A stretch of 64,000 bases of DNA from Stenotrophomonas maltophilia (lineage in GTDB: Bacteria > Pseudomonadota > Gammaproteobacteria > Xanthomonadales > Xanthomonadaceae), in contig NZ_SRHZ01000038.1 of NCBI RefSeq assembly GCF_004684085.1, positions 1 to 64,000 on the forward strand, read 5' to 3'. This document shows, in pieces, positions 1 through 9,282 of the stretch. Numbering within the stretch: position 1 is the stretch's first letter; every line of letters begins with the position of its first letter. Under the pieces are notes generated by a model. That model saw only the letters and a program-made list of their open reading frames with translations, did no database searches and was not told the DNA's origin. The translations under genes and the position numbers were made by a program.

Positions 1-4
1 TGCA

Positions 5-29
5 CTCGCCGGGCATGGCCCGGCGCTAC
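5..29 (-). repeat. SMAG-type REP palindrome
   Basis: Seven-base arms GCCGGGC (8-14) and GCCCGGC (18-24) are perfectly complementary around ATG. Read on the minus strand, the arm is preceded by GTAG, the signature of S. maltophilia GTAG (SMAG) elements. Confidence 0.7.
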
Positions 30-86
30 CGGGGCCACATTGATGCCCCGTGATTCCCGCGGGTCTGCATGACCCGCTCCTGGTAG

Positions 87-270
87 GTGCCAACCTTGGT
101 TGGCACGATCCGTCCGGCGCCTGGAGCCCAGATGGGGTGAAGGCCTCTCCCTGTTTGTGCCAACCAAGGTTGGCACCTACCGGTAGTCGCCAACCTTGGT
201 TGGCGCGGGGTGAGGTGTACCCCATTTGGGGTGCGGGTGCCCGATGGGTTGTGCCAACCAAGGTTGGCAC
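87..270. repeat. Cluster of four CCAACC/GGTTGG palindromes
   Basis: Four near-identical hairpins occur within 184 bases. Those at 87-106, 157-176 and 251-270 have perfect nine-base arms GTGCCAACC / GGTTGGCAC with a two-base centre (TT or AA). The copy at 188-205 has eight-base arms starting CGCCAACC. Several copies are flanked by GGTAG or CTACC, so they look like a sequence variant of the GTAG elements. A related imperfect copy lies at 52653-52670. Open reading frames across this stretch are made of the repeats and are not believable genes. The region lies immediately upstream of guaB. Confidence 0.75.
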
Positions 271-337
271 CCACCAGAGCGGTAGGTGGGCCCCTGAACC
301 AATCACCGCCCGCGCGACACTGCGTCGCATCTACCCC

Positions 338-1855
<1,518 letters not shown>

Positions 1856-1867
1856 CGCGGGCCGAGC

Positions 1868-1904
1868 AAAGAGGAACGGGGAAGCACTTCCCGTTCCTCT
1901 TTCT
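1868..1904 (+). terminator. Hairpin terminator after guaB
   Basis: The arm AAAGAGGAACGGG (1868-1880) pairs with CCCGTTCCTCTTT (1890-1902) over 13 bases and ends in a short T run. It lies 12 bases after the guaB stop. Confidence 0.8.
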
Positions 1905-1958
1905 CCATCTGCCGCCGTAAATCTGATTTCGTTTTCCCTACTGCATTGCCGGGGCGCC

Positions 1959-3524
1959 ATGACCAACATCCATAACGACAAGATCCTCATCCTCGATTTC
2001 GGCGCGCAGTACACGCAGCTGATCGCCCGCCGCATCCGCGAGCTGGGCGTCTACTGCGAAATCTGGGCGTGGGACCACAACCCGGCCGAGATCGCCGCGT
2101 TCGGCGCCAAGGGCATCATCCTGTCCGGTGGCCCGGAATCGACCACGCTGCCGGGTGCCCCGGCCGCGCCGCAGGAAGTGTTCGACAGCGGCCTGCCGAT
2201 CTTCGGCATCTGCTACGGCATGCAGACCCTGGCTGCCCAGCTGGGCGGCGCCACCGAAGCGGCTGACCAGCGCGAATTCGGCCACGCCGAAGTGAACGTG
2301 ATCAACCCGGATGCGCTGTTCAAGGGCCTGAGCGACCACGGCGGCGAGCCGAAGTTGAATGTCTGGATGAGCCACGGCGACCACGTCTCCGTGGCACCGC
2401 CGGGCTTCACCATCACCGCCACCACCGACCGCATTCCGGTGGCCGCCATGGCCAACGAAGAAAAGCGCTGGTACGGCGTGCAGTTCCACCCGGAAGTGAC
2501 CCACACCCTGCAGGGCCAGGCGCTGCTGCGCCGCTTCGTGGTGGACGTGTGCGGCTGCCAGACCCTGTGGACCGCCGCCAACATCATCGACGACCAGATC
2601 GCCCGTGTGCGCGAACAGGTGGGCGATGACGAAGTGATCCTGGGCCTGTCCGGCGGCGTCGATTCGTCCGTTGTGGCCGCGCTGCTGCACAAGGCCATCG
2701 GCGAGAAGCTGACGTGCGTGTTCGTGGATACCGGCCTGCTGCGTTGGCAGGAAGGCGACCAGGTGATGGCGATGTTTGCCGAGCACATGGGCGTAAAGGT
2801 CGTGCGCGTGAACGCTGCCGACCGTTACTTCAGCGCGCTGGAAGGCGTGAGCGACCCGGAAGCCAAGCGCAAGATCATCGGCAACCTGTTCGTTGAGATC
2901 TTCGACGAAGAATCGAACAAGCTGAAGAACGCCAAGTGGCTGGCGCAGGGCACCATCTACCCGGACGTGATCGAGTCGGCCGGCAGCAAGACCGGCAAGG
3001 CGCATGTGATCAAGAGCCACCACAACGTGGGCGGCCTGCCGGAGCACATGAAGCTGGGCCTGGTGGAGCCGCTGCGCGAGCTGTTCAAGGATGAAGTGCG
3101 CCGCCTGGGCGTTGAGCTGGGCCTGCCGCGCACCATGGTCTACCGCCATCCGTTCCCGGGCCCCGGCCTGGGCGTGCGTATCCTGGGCGAAGTGAAGCGC
3201 GAATACGCCGAGCTGCTGGCCAAGGCCGATGCCATCTTCATTGATGAGCTGCGCAAGGCGGACCTGTACGACAAGACCAGCCAGGCGTTTGCGGTGTTCC
3301 TGCCGGTGAAGTCGGTGGGCGTGGTGGGCGATGCGCGGGCTTATGAGTGGGTGATTGCGCTGCGGGCCGTGGAGACGATCGACTTCATGACCGCGCATTG
3401 GGCGCATCTGCCATATGAGTTCCTGGGTACGGTGAGCAACCGGATCATCAATGAGTTGCGGGGGGTGTCGCGGGTTGTTTATGACATCTCGGGGAAGCCG
3501 CCGGCGACTATTGAGTGGGAGTGA
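1959..3524 (+). CDS. guaA: GMP synthase (glutamine-hydrolysing)
   Basis: Converts XMP to GMP using ATP and glutamine-derived ammonia. The 521-aa protein has an N-terminal class I glutamine amidotransferase domain (residues about 8-200) with the nucleophile Cys85 in GICYGMQ and the His/Glu pair in QFHPEV. The ATP pyrophosphatase domain follows with the P-loop SGGVDS (231-236). The C-terminal dimerisation domain ends in the conserved [10 protein letters not shown]. The gene is intact to its last codon. The 3' end of guaA is a known integration site for genomic islands, and here it is followed by a sharp drop in G+C. Confidence 0.97.
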   Translation: MTNIHNDKILILDFGAQYTQLIARRIRELGVYCEIWAWDHNPAEIAAFGAKGIILSGGPESTTLPGAPAAPQEVFDSGLPIFGICYGMQTLAAQLGGATEAADQREFGHAEVNVINPDALFKGLSDHGGEPKLNVWMSHGDHVSVAPPGFTITATTDRIPVAAMANEEKRWYGVQFHPEVTHTLQGQALLRRFVVDVCGCQTLWTAANIIDDQIARVREQVGDDEVILGLSGGVDSSVVAALLHKAIGEKLTCVFVDTGLLRWQEGDQVMAMFAEHMGVKVVRVNAADRYFSALEGVSDPEAKRKIIGNLFVEIFDEESNKLKNAKWLAQGTIYPDVIESAGSKTGKAHVIKSHHNVGGLPEHMKLGLVEPLRELFKDEVRRLGVELGLPRTMVYRHPFPGPGLGVRILGEVKREYAELLAKADAIFIDELRKADLYDKTSQAFAVFLPVKSVGVVGDARAYEWVIALRAVETIDFMTAHWAHLPYEFLGTVSNRIINELRGVSRVVYDISGKPPATIEWE

Positions 3525-3532
3525 GTTGAAAG

Positions 3533-3566
3533 AACAAGGGCGCCGAGAGGCGCCCTTGTTGTTTCT
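3533..3566 (+). terminator. Rho-independent terminator of guaA
   Basis: A perfect 12-bp stem, AACAAGGGCGCC (3533-3544) with GGCGCCCTTGTT (3549-3560), closes a GAGA tetraloop and is followed by GTTTCT. It starts nine bases after the guaA stop. Confidence 0.9.
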
Positions 3567-3859
3567 ACATGCGCTTGGTTGCCTCGAAGGCCTTAGGCAG
3601 CCGTGAGGGAATCGGGATCTGGTCTGCGCGCAGGATGTCTGTCGGCAAGCCGACAACGACTGTAGAAAAGGTGCAAAATTTGAGGGAGCTTGGGGCAGTG
3701 TGCCGCCTGCAAAATCCGGGCCGGCAGACGTACTCTTTTGGCCTTGTTAGTCGCGGGGATTGATCTTAAGATCACATTTTATTCGGATGTGGATTGAAAT
3801 AAATTATATTTCTGAAATATGGGTTGATCTGAATACTTACCATAAATCGTGAAAATCCC
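3567..3859. other. Transition into A+T-rich island, no convincing gene
   Basis: G+C falls steadily across this stretch. Two inverted repeats stand out: GTCGGC-AA-GCCGAC at 3641-3654 and the perfect 14-base palindrome TGATCTTAAGATCA at 3761-3774, 86 bases before the TIR gene. A 64-codon plus-strand frame (3569-3763) has no recognisable content. No integrase, and no copy of the guaA 3' end, was seen here. Confidence 0.5.
3761..3774. promoter_or_regulatory. 14-bp palindrome upstream of the TIR gene, possible operator
   Basis: TGATCTTAAGATCA is perfectly self-complementary. It sits just before a very A+T-rich stretch (3775-3850) that probably holds the promoter of the TIR gene. A regulatory role is inferred only from position and symmetry. 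Confidence 0.35.
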
Positions 3860-4726
3860 ATGGCGCGAGCAAAAAATCCCGAGCGGAAGACTGCAAACCT
3901 TACTCCTGAACAGATGCGGTCTGGTCTTAAAAAGATTGAGAGACGCATTGCAGATTTGGAGGCATTCGACGTTAACTTGGTTGAGCAGCGCTGGGATCCA
4001 GCGATTGAAGCTCTGGAGAAGAAGGTAAACAGCACTCTGCAGGATGTGCTCGGGCATGACACTGTTGAGTATCAGGAGTATTCCATTTCCGCACTTGACA
4101 CGCTTCCGTTAATCATGGGCGGAGGCCCTGATCCTCTTTCCGAGGTTCATGCAGGCTATCGGGAGGGAATCAGGAGGGAGCTTTTTAAGCTTGAGGCACT
4201 TCGAGATGTCTTTCAGGAGCGAATCGAAGACTCTGATGAGGTAGCCTTACCGACCGAGGCAGCTAGGAGTATCCGTGAAAGTACACGACGCGTCTTCGTA
4301 GTACATGGTCACGATGACGGTCTGAAAGAAACGGTTGCTCGATACTTGTCGAGGCTTGAAATGACGCCAGTCGTCCTTCACGAAGAGCCAAATCAAGGCA
4401 GGACGATAATTGAGAAATTTGAGCAAAACACTAGCGTTGATTTTGCGGTTGTTCTTTTTACTCCCGATGATGTTGGATACCCAGCCAATAGTGTAGAGCA
4501 ATCCCGGCCAAGGGCTCGTCAGAACGTTGTGCTTGAGCTTGGGTTCTTTATGGGTGCGCTGGGGCGCCATAGAGTTTGTGTTTTGTATTCAGGTGAAATT
4601 GAACTTCCTTCGGACTATGGGGGGGTTCTGTATATTCCATTGGATAGAGGTGGTGCCTGGAGATTTCTGCTTGCTAAAGAAATGAAGGCTGCCGGCATCA
4701 ATATTGATCTAAATCTTGCTGGCTAG
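3860..4726 (+). CDS. TIR-like nucleotide-binding protein (CAP12/PCTIR family)
   Basis: This 288-aa protein has an alpha-helical, charged N-terminal part (1-140) of unknown function and a C-terminal TIR-like domain (about 143-285) of the CAP12/PCTIR (PF10137) type. Diagnostic segments are VFVVHGHDD (145-153), the EEPNQGRTIIEKFE stretch, VDFAVVLFTPDDVG, RARQNVVLELGFF and the C-terminal LAKEMKAAGINIDLN. Glu226 in LELGFF is where the catalytic glutamate of NAD-cleaving TIRs is expected. Relatives act as NADase effectors in CBASS and Pycsar, but others stand alone. No cyclase gene is adjacent, so the trigger is unknown. Base composition is clearly lower in G+C than the flanks, indicating transfer. 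No good ribosome-binding site is visible before the ATG. Family assignment is strong; a defence role is inferred. Confidence 0.85.
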   Translation: MARAKNPERKTANLTPEQMRSGLKKIERRIADLEAFDVNLVEQRWDPAIEALEKKVNSTLQDVLGHDTVEYQEYSISALDTLPLIMGGGPDPLSEVHAGYREGIRRELFKLEALRDVFQERIEDSDEVALPTEAARSIRESTRRVFVVHGHDDGLKETVARYLSRLEMTPVVLHEEPNQGRTIIEKFEQNTSVDFAVVLFTPDDVGYPANSVEQSRPRARQNVVLELGFFMGALGRHRVCVLYSGEIELPSDYGGVLYIPLDRGGAWRFLLAKEMKAAGINIDLNLAG

Positions 4727-4794
4727 CTTGGTAAATTCTTGTCTTATTGATGGAAGGGGTGGCCTCTTCCGTTATTGGACTAAAAAATGGCGGT

Positions 4795-4836
4795 TATATT
4801 TTTGATGCTTTGTCAATCTATTCTGGCTGGGAAGGA
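4795..4836 (+). promoter_or_regulatory. Putative -10 box and strong RBS of the membrane/TIR pair
   Basis: A TATATT box (4795-4800) is preceded 17 bases upstream by a poor TTATTG -35 and followed by a good Shine-Dalgarno, GGGAAGGA (4829-4836), eight bases before the ATG at 4845. This suggests the downstream pair has its own expression signals, separate from the TIR gene. Confidence 0.35.
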
Positions 4837-4844
4837 TGCTTTGA

Positions 4845-5321
4845 ATGTCTTCGGGCTCTAGGACGTTGAGTGATGAATTGGATTGGAAGCTTTTTGATCA
4901 GCTCCATGTTGCTGTGTCTCAGTTCAGTGGGTTTTGTTTTGAGATTAAGAAATTTTGCGTTACGACGGAGTTTGTAGTAATTTCTTTGATCGCAACCCTG
5001 ACTAAATCGGTTGATGTGTCAATGTTTGTTGCGGCTGCCGTTATTTCGGTTTCTTTCTGGATTCTTGACGCCACGGCCTATTACTATCAGGTTAAAGTTC
5101 GAGGTCGTATGGAGGAAATAAGAAGGGATATCCTTAAAAGGAGTTCCTTGCAGGAGGGGGAATCCGAAATTTCGGAAGTTATAGACATTGATCGAAGTAA
5201 GGGTGATCCTGCTGAGTTGCTTTTTAAGGCTATCTTTAATCACTCCATGTGGATCTATGCCATAATTCTGTTTGTTAACATGGTGGTGTTTTTTCTTTAT
5301 ATGAGTGGGCTTGTGTCGTGA
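4845..5321 (+). CDS. Three-helix membrane protein coupled to a TIR protein
   Basis: The 158-aa protein begins with an amphipathic region (1-40). Two hydrophobic segments follow (about 41-54 and 59-80), the second containing FWILDATAYYYQ. Then come a charged cytoplasmic-looking helix with KVRGRMEEIRRDILKR and an acidic stretch (85-122), and a third transmembrane helix (about 134-155). The two-helix-plus-cytoplasmic-helix layout resembles 2TM effectors such as the SLATT group, but I cannot assign a named family. The GTG start of the next gene overlaps its stop in GTGA, so both are probably made together at a fixed ratio. Low G+C matches the island. A role as a membrane effector or TIR partner is an inference. 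Confidence 0.7.
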   Translation: MSSGSRTLSDELDWKLFDQLHVAVSQFSGFCFEIKKFCVTTEFVVISLIATLTKSVDVSMFVAAAVISVSFWILDATAYYYQVKVRGRMEEIRRDILKRSSLQEGESEISEVIDIDRSKGDPAELLFKAIFNHSMWIYAIILFVNMVVFFLYMSGLVS

Positions 5322-5665
5322 ATCTTTTTGTTTCATATACCCGCAGAGACGGTTGTATAGATGACGGAATGTTGACGGCACTTTACGATGTGCTTTGTTT
5401 TCAGTGTAAACCTTTCATACATAGCGTTCTTCAGGGTGGTCTTCGTTTTCAGCAGCTTGGAGTTATTGCGGCCCTCTTGCGAGCTGACGCATTTCTGTTG
5501 GTGCAGACCCCTGGGTGCTTGAACTCCCCATGGGTGCGAGTCGAGCTCGCAATTGCCAAGTTTCTAAGGTTGCCCGTGTATCGGATCGCCGCAAGTGATC
5601 TATGGCCGAATAAAATACTTGATCCTAGGTCTTTGTTGGTGTTGAAAGGATTTGATTTCTGCTGA
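5318..5665 (+). CDS. Minimal TIR-domain protein
   Basis: A 115-aa protein starting at GTG in a GTGA overlap with the membrane protein. The N-terminus NLFVSYTRRDG matches the first strand and loop of TIR domains (SYxxxD type). The segment SPWVRVELAIAKFLRLPVYRI has the TIR W-xxx-E arrangement (Trp72, Glu76) that carries the NADase glutamate. The protein is little more than one TIR fold, shorter than the usual 130-150 aa, and has no sensor or adaptor domain of its own; the coupled membrane protein may supply that. An intact catalytic Glu suggests enzymatic activity. Antiviral function is inferred from family and context. Confidence 0.75.
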   Translation: MNLFVSYTRRDGCIDDGMLTALYDVLCFQCKPFIHSVLQGGLRFQQLGVIAALLRADAFLLVQTPGCLNSPWVRVELAIAKFLRLPVYRIAASDLWPNKILDPRSLLVLKGFDFC

Positions 5666-5831
5666 AGATTAGTTTTACCCTTTGTTGCGGACTGCTGGCT
5701 GCTTCGCCTTTTGAGGCGCCCGATGTTGTCGGGTGGGATCTTGAATCTTGGATGATGTATTTTGTTTTATTTCGTATTCTTGTTTTTTATGTTTTTGCTA
5801 AAGTCATTGGGCTTACTTGTTTGGCTGAGAT
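5666..5831. other. A+T-rich right edge of the island
   Basis: About 165 bases without a gene. A small hairpin, CGCCT-TTTG-AGGCG (5705-5718), follows the mini-TIR stop and may end its transcript. The T-rich tail (5757-5825) ends abruptly where high G+C resumes at about 5835. I looked here for a duplicate of the guaA 3' end and saw none. Confidence 0.45.
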
Positions 5832-6203
5832 TTAGTGAGGGTATTCTCGCTGTGGTCGCACCTCAACAGACGCCCACTCAACCAGCCCCCGGCAAGCCAG
5901 AAACAACCCATCAACAACCCCCTCATCCAAATGGCGCTCTGGCTCCGCTGCCACACGGCAGCGGTCTGCCGCGTGCAGCACCTCCAGCACTGTCAGCAGC
6001 CCCACCAATGCCCGCTCGGTCCTCGCCAGACTCACGCGGCGGCCGGGTGATACATCGTTCTCCGGCCAGGGCAGTCCATCTGCACCCTCGCAGCCGCGCA
6101 TGCGCTCGAGGATGCCGAGCAGGGAGTTCAGATCGGGCAGGGGAATGTCGTCGTTGATGGGTTCAACAACGGTGTACGAAGAGAAGGTGTCGGATTCGTT
6201 CAT
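5832..6203 (-). CDS. Small protein of unknown function with a structured leader
   Basis: A 123-aa protein beginning MNESDTFSSY and rich in Leu, Arg and Glu. It has no signal peptide or membrane helix and I do not recognise a domain; the C-terminal half looks alpha-helical. The ATG at 6203 is preceded by GGAAG with an eight-base spacing. The same frame stays open upstream to about 6416, but that part overlaps a strong RNA-like hairpin, so the ATG with the ribosome-binding site is preferred. It stands alone beside the TIR island, in high-G+C sequence. Confidence 0.55.
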   Translation of the reverse strand: MNESDTFSSYTVVEPINDDIPLPDLNSLLGILERMRGCEGADGLPWPENDVSPGRRVSLARTERALVGLLTVLEVLHAADRCRVAAEPERHLDEGVVDGLFLACRGLVEWASVEVRPQREYPH

Positions 6204-6347
6204 GCCGTCGGCTTCCGTGGCTGTGCTTAACAGCGCCACCGCGAAGAGGGTGGCGGACGATGCGTGGCTGCAAACCGGGATGAAATAGCACCATAGACCG
6301 GTGGGCCCGAAGACCCCCACGCACCGCCCGCCATACAGGCCGACGGA

Positions 6348-6452
6348 TTGCCCGCCGGCACCGGTTAAGGACGGTGCCGACGGGCAAGCGCAAACTACAG
6401 GTGCATCTCTCATCACGGGTTTGCAGACCCGCTGCCACCCTTTTTCGGTGGC
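6348..6452 (-). ncRNA. Structured leader upstream of the small minus-strand gene
   Basis: Three hairpins lie in succession. In transcript order: GCCACC/GGTGGC (6447-6452 with 6434-6439), CGGGT/ACCCG (6427-6431 with 6416-6420), and a 16-bp stem between 6372-6387 and 6348-6363 with an eight-base loop. The long stem has one non-Watson-Crick position. It is C-A on the plus strand but a G-U wobble in minus-strand RNA, which favours a structure in the transcript of the small gene. It could be a regulatory 5' leader or a separate small RNA. Confidence 0.45.
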
Positions 6453-6757
6453 GCGCCATGGTGTTTACGCCGCCGCTTCGAATGCCAATAGATATTCGCG
6501 AAGGAATCGCGGAATCCGAAAGCGAAGAACTATTGTTGCACGCACCTTTCGTGCAGCACGCGACGCCAGCAGACGCATTCGCGCAGCTGCTTTGCTGATG
6601 GCGAATCAAAGTGGCGCAATCGCCCATGCCACAAGCGAATAGCGCGACAGCCTTCTTTGCAACAGTTCTTAGTCCGCCCCGCCAAGCAACGGCGCGCGAT
6701 CAGCTGCACACCCCGAAAATCGGTTCAATCCCGACAACACCAGCGAGCCTCCCAACT
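6453..6757. other. No gene recognised
   Basis: About 300 bases between the structured leader and the 3' end of the LysR gene. Short frames exist on both strands but none has a ribosome-binding site together with recognisable protein content. Confidence 0.4.
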
Positions 6758-7675
6758 TCAATCAACGCGATCGTCAGCCGCATTCCCCACCAGCAACTCA
6801 ATCATCGCCCGCGCCGCCGCCGACTGCCGCCGATGCGGCGCATAGATCACCGAGAACGGTCGTGATCTCCCACGCAGCTGCGGCAGCACTTCCACCAGCT
6901 GCCCGCGCCGCAACCGCTCGCGCACGATGAACTCATAGCTCTGGCAGATGCCGATGCCCTGTTCGGCCAACGACACCACGCCCAGCACATCGTCGGAGGT
7001 CTCGATGGACGAACGCGGCAGCCAGTCCACGTCGCGCCCGTCGTCGCGGAAGATCCACGGCGCCAGCCGTCCCGTACGCGGCATCACAAACGGCAGGCAC
7101 AGGTGCTGCTGGAGGTCGTCCAGCGTCTGCGGCGTACCCCGGCGCTGCAGGTACTCCGGCGAAGCCACCAGCACCAAAGGCGCATCTTCCAGCTTGCGCC
7201 CTACCAGCCCGCTGTCCGGCAGCTGGCCCAGGCGGATGGCCAGGTCGAAGCCTTCGGCCACCAGGTCCACGTTGCGGTTGGTGATGTTCAGTTCCACCTG
7301 CACCTGCGGGTACTGCTGCGCAAAGCGCGCCAGCACGGGCGGCAGCCGGTAGTGGCCATAGGTGGTGGGCACGCTCAGGCGCACGCGGCCGGCCAGCGCA
7401 CCGTCCTGGGCCAGTACGTCACGCTCGGCGTCGTCCAGCAGGCTGAAGGCGGTGCGCACCTGTTCCAGATAGAGCCGCCCGGCGTCGGTCAGGCCCACGC
7501 GGCGGGTGGTCCGCTGCAGCAGCTGCCGGCCCAGCCGCGCTTCCAGACGGGTGACCGCGCGGCTCAGCACCGAGGGCGTGGTGGACAGTGCCACCGCGCC
7601 GGCCGTGAACGAGCCGTGCTCGACCACCGCCAGGAACACCTCCACATCGCCCAGGTAGTCGAACTTACGGCTCAT
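6758..7675 (-). CDS. LysR-family transcriptional regulator
   Basis: A 305-aa regulator with the N-terminal winged helix-turn-helix (residues about 6-65, including TPSVLSRAVTRLEARLG) and a C-terminal periplasmic-binding-like effector domain (about 90-295), the standard LysR length. It is divergent from the DJ-1/PfpI gene, with 96 bases between the two starts. A GCGAT-N11-ATCGC site lies in that gap, so it probably controls the DJ-1 gene and itself. The effector is unknown. Confidence 0.93.
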   Translation of the reverse strand: MSRKFDYLGDVEVFLAVVEHGSFTAGAVALSTTPSVLSRAVTRLEARLGRQLLQRTTRRVGLTDAGRLYLEQVRTAFSLLDDAERDVLAQDGALAGRVRLSVPTTYGHYRLPPVLARFAQQYPQVQVELNITNRNVDLVAEGFDLAIRLGQLPDSGLVGRKLEDAPLVLVASPEYLQRRGTPQTLDDLQQHLCLPFVMPRTGRLAPWIFRDDGRDVDWLPRSSIETSDDVLGVVSLAEQGIGICQSYEFIVRERLRRGQLVEVLPQLRGRSRPFSVIYAPHRRQSAAARAMIELLVGNAADDRVD

Positions 7676-7701
7676 TTAGCTCTCAAGGGAACAGATGTTT
7701 T

Positions 7702-7722
7702 GCGATGGGGCCAATTTATCGC
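7702..7722. promoter_or_regulatory. LysR-type operator between LysR and DJ-1 genes
   Basis: Inverted repeat GCGAT (7702-7706), 11 bases, ATCGC (7718-7722) fits the T-N11-A rule for LysR binding and lies midway between the divergent genes. Confidence 0.55.
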
Positions 7723-7771
7723 CGCTGGGGCGATGAATAAAGTGGCCGCCATTCCCCGATAGGAGCTCCCC

Positions 7772-8611
7772 ATGAACCTGATGACCCGACTTGCCGCTGC
7801 GCTGGCCCTGACCCTGGCCGCCAGCGGCGCGCATGCCGCCAACGTGCTGGTGGTGCTGTCCGACGAAAACCACCTGGACCTGAAGGACGGCAAGGTGCTG
7901 TCCACCGGCTTCTATCTCAACGAGCTGATGCAGCCGGTCAAGCTGCTGCTGGACGCGGGCCACGCGGTGACCTTCGCCACGCCGCAGGGGCGGGCGCCGA
8001 CGGTGGATGCGTCCTCGGTGACGCCGGCGTACTTCGGCAACGATACCGCGCAGCTGACGCTGCACAAGAACCTGCTGGAGAAGCTGGCACTGACCTCGCC
8101 GACGGCGTCGCCGGTGGTGAGCCTGGCGCGCATCGAGCAACAGGGCTACGCGGGTTTCGATGCGGTCTACATTCCCGGTGGCCACGCGCCGATGCAGGAT
8201 CTGCTGAAGAGCCCGGCGCTGGGCCGGCTGCTGGCCGACTTCCACCAGCACAACAAGACCACCGCGCTGGTCTGCCATGGGCCGATCGCGCTGCTGTCCA
8301 CACTGCCGGATGCGGCGGCTTTCGTGGCAAAGCTGGAAGCGGGTGCGATGCCCGCTACGCCGAAGTGGATCTACAGCGGTTACCAGATGACGGTGATCAG
8401 CAACCTGGAGGAAGAGCAGGCCAAGCCGCTGCTGGGCGGCGGTGAGATGAAGTTCTACCCGCAGTCTGCGTTGCAGCGGGCGGGGGCGAAGTTCAGCAGC
8501 AACACTACGCCGTGGACCGGGCATGTGGTGGTGGACCGCGAGCTGATTACCGGGCAGAACCCAGCTTCGGCGTTGGAGGTGGGGCATCGGTTGGTGGAGC
8601 GGTTGAAGTAG
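7772..8611 (+). CDS. Exported DJ-1/PfpI (Hsp31-like) amidotransferase-fold protein
   Basis: A 279-aa protein with a signal peptide (about 1-22, cleavage after AHA) followed by a DJ-1/PfpI domain. The nucleophile elbow [11 protein letters not shown] places Cys168 next to His169, as in Hsp31-type enzymes. ExGGHAPM-like and DENHLDL segments are typical of the large DJ-1 subgroup with chaperone or glyoxalase III activity. Export to the periplasm is unusual for that activity and may indicate handling of reactive carbonyls or stress there. RBS AGGAGCT lies before the ATG. It is divergent from a LysR gene and probably regulated by it. Confidence 0.88.
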   Translation: MNLMTRLAAALALTLAASGAHAANVLVVLSDENHLDLKDGKVLSTGFYLNELMQPVKLLLDAGHAVTFATPQGRAPTVDASSVTPAYFGNDTAQLTLHKNLLEKLALTSPTASPVVSLARIEQQGYAGFDAVYIPGGHAPMQDLLKSPALGRLLADFHQHNKTTALVCHGPIALLSTLPDAAAFVAKLEAGAMPATPKWIYSGYQMTVISNLEEEQAKPLLGGGEMKFYPQSALQRAGAKFSSNTTPWTGHVVVDRELITGQNPASALEVGHRLVERLK

Positions 8612-8644
8612 GGCGGGGCTACAAAGCAGGCTGCCAGCCTTGAG

Positions 8645-8668
8645 GGCCGAGGGGCCAGCGCCTCGGCC
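8645..8668. terminator. Hairpin between convergent genes
   Basis: GGCCGAGG (8645-8652) pairs perfectly with CCTCGGCC (8661-8668) in the short gap between two converging genes. No clear T run follows on either strand, so termination is only suggested. Confidence 0.4.
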
Positions 8669-8706
8669 TGTCTATGGAAGTCTCAACGTGGTCGGCAGAG
8701 AGGGCA

Positions 8707-9282
8707 TCAGCCCTTCGCGAGCCCTGCTCCTGACAGATCTTCAATCTGGGAAAGCGCGTGACGCGTCGAGGCCCAATCGCCGGCATGTCTGATCGCTATA
8801 CCTCCGGCCACTGTCCAGGCATCACAGTTCTCTTTGAAATCATCGATCAGAACATCGCCCGGCTGGTGCATGAAGAGGGGCTTGTGCCTCCCGCCAAGCA
8901 CAGGCAGCACCAGGCAGGTTGCTGACAAGTGTTCGCGAACCCACTGTCGCTTTTGCATCGCAGCGAGCGGATAGTTCGATTTCGGGCAGGCAGTGAGAAT
9001 CATCGGGTTCAAGTGGTGGATGCTGTGGAAAAACTCCACTGCACCTTGCATCGGCGGAAGGTCGCGGAAATACGAAGGGTGGTTGTTGATGTGCGCCCAC
9101 ATTTCATCGTCGGCAAGCAAGCGATGGTCCAGGCCAAACAAGGCGGGAAATGCCGCGTCGAAGTCGGCCATGACACCATCAAGATCTACGTAGATTGTGC
9201 GTCTGGATGCACTCGATCCATCTGTGCACTGCTTCGCGAGCGCGTCCATCATCGGTATCGACTTCACATCATCAGCGTTCAT
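8707..9282 (-). CDS. HAD-superfamily 5'(3')-deoxyribonucleotidase-like phosphatase
   Basis: A 191-aa protein. After about 28 poorly conserved residues comes IYVDLDGVMADFDAAFP, the HAD motif I DxDGV with the nucleophilic aspartate. MILTACPKSNYPLA supplies motif II, and DVLIDDFKENCDAW motif IV with the metal-binding acidic pair. The order and length match the NT5C family (PF06941), which dephosphorylates deoxynucleoside monophosphates. The native substrate cannot be told from sequence. It converges with the DJ-1 gene and is transcribed alone. Confidence 0.82.
   Translation of the reverse strand: MNADDVKSIPMMDALAKQCTDGSSASRRTIYVDLDGVMADFDAAFPALFGLDHRLLADDEMWAHINNHPSYFRDLPPMQGAVEFFHSIHHLNPMILTACPKSNYPLAAMQKRQWVREHLSATCLVLPVLGGRHKPLFMHQPGDVLIDDFKENCDAWTVAGGIAIRHAGDWASTRHALSQIEDLSGAGLAKG

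Noticed and set aside
1938-3656. 572-codon minus-strand frame opposite guaA
   Set aside because: Antisense shadow of the well-identified guaA gene.
3525-5831. att site duplication or integrase for the guaA island
   Set aside because: No copy of the guaA 3' end was seen by eye at the far side and no integrase frame exists, so integration is inferred only from site and composition.
5762-6157. 131-codon plus-strand frame at the island's right edge
   Set aside because: Its start is a T-rich stretch giving poly-Phe/Leu and the rest is antisense to the small minus-strand gene.
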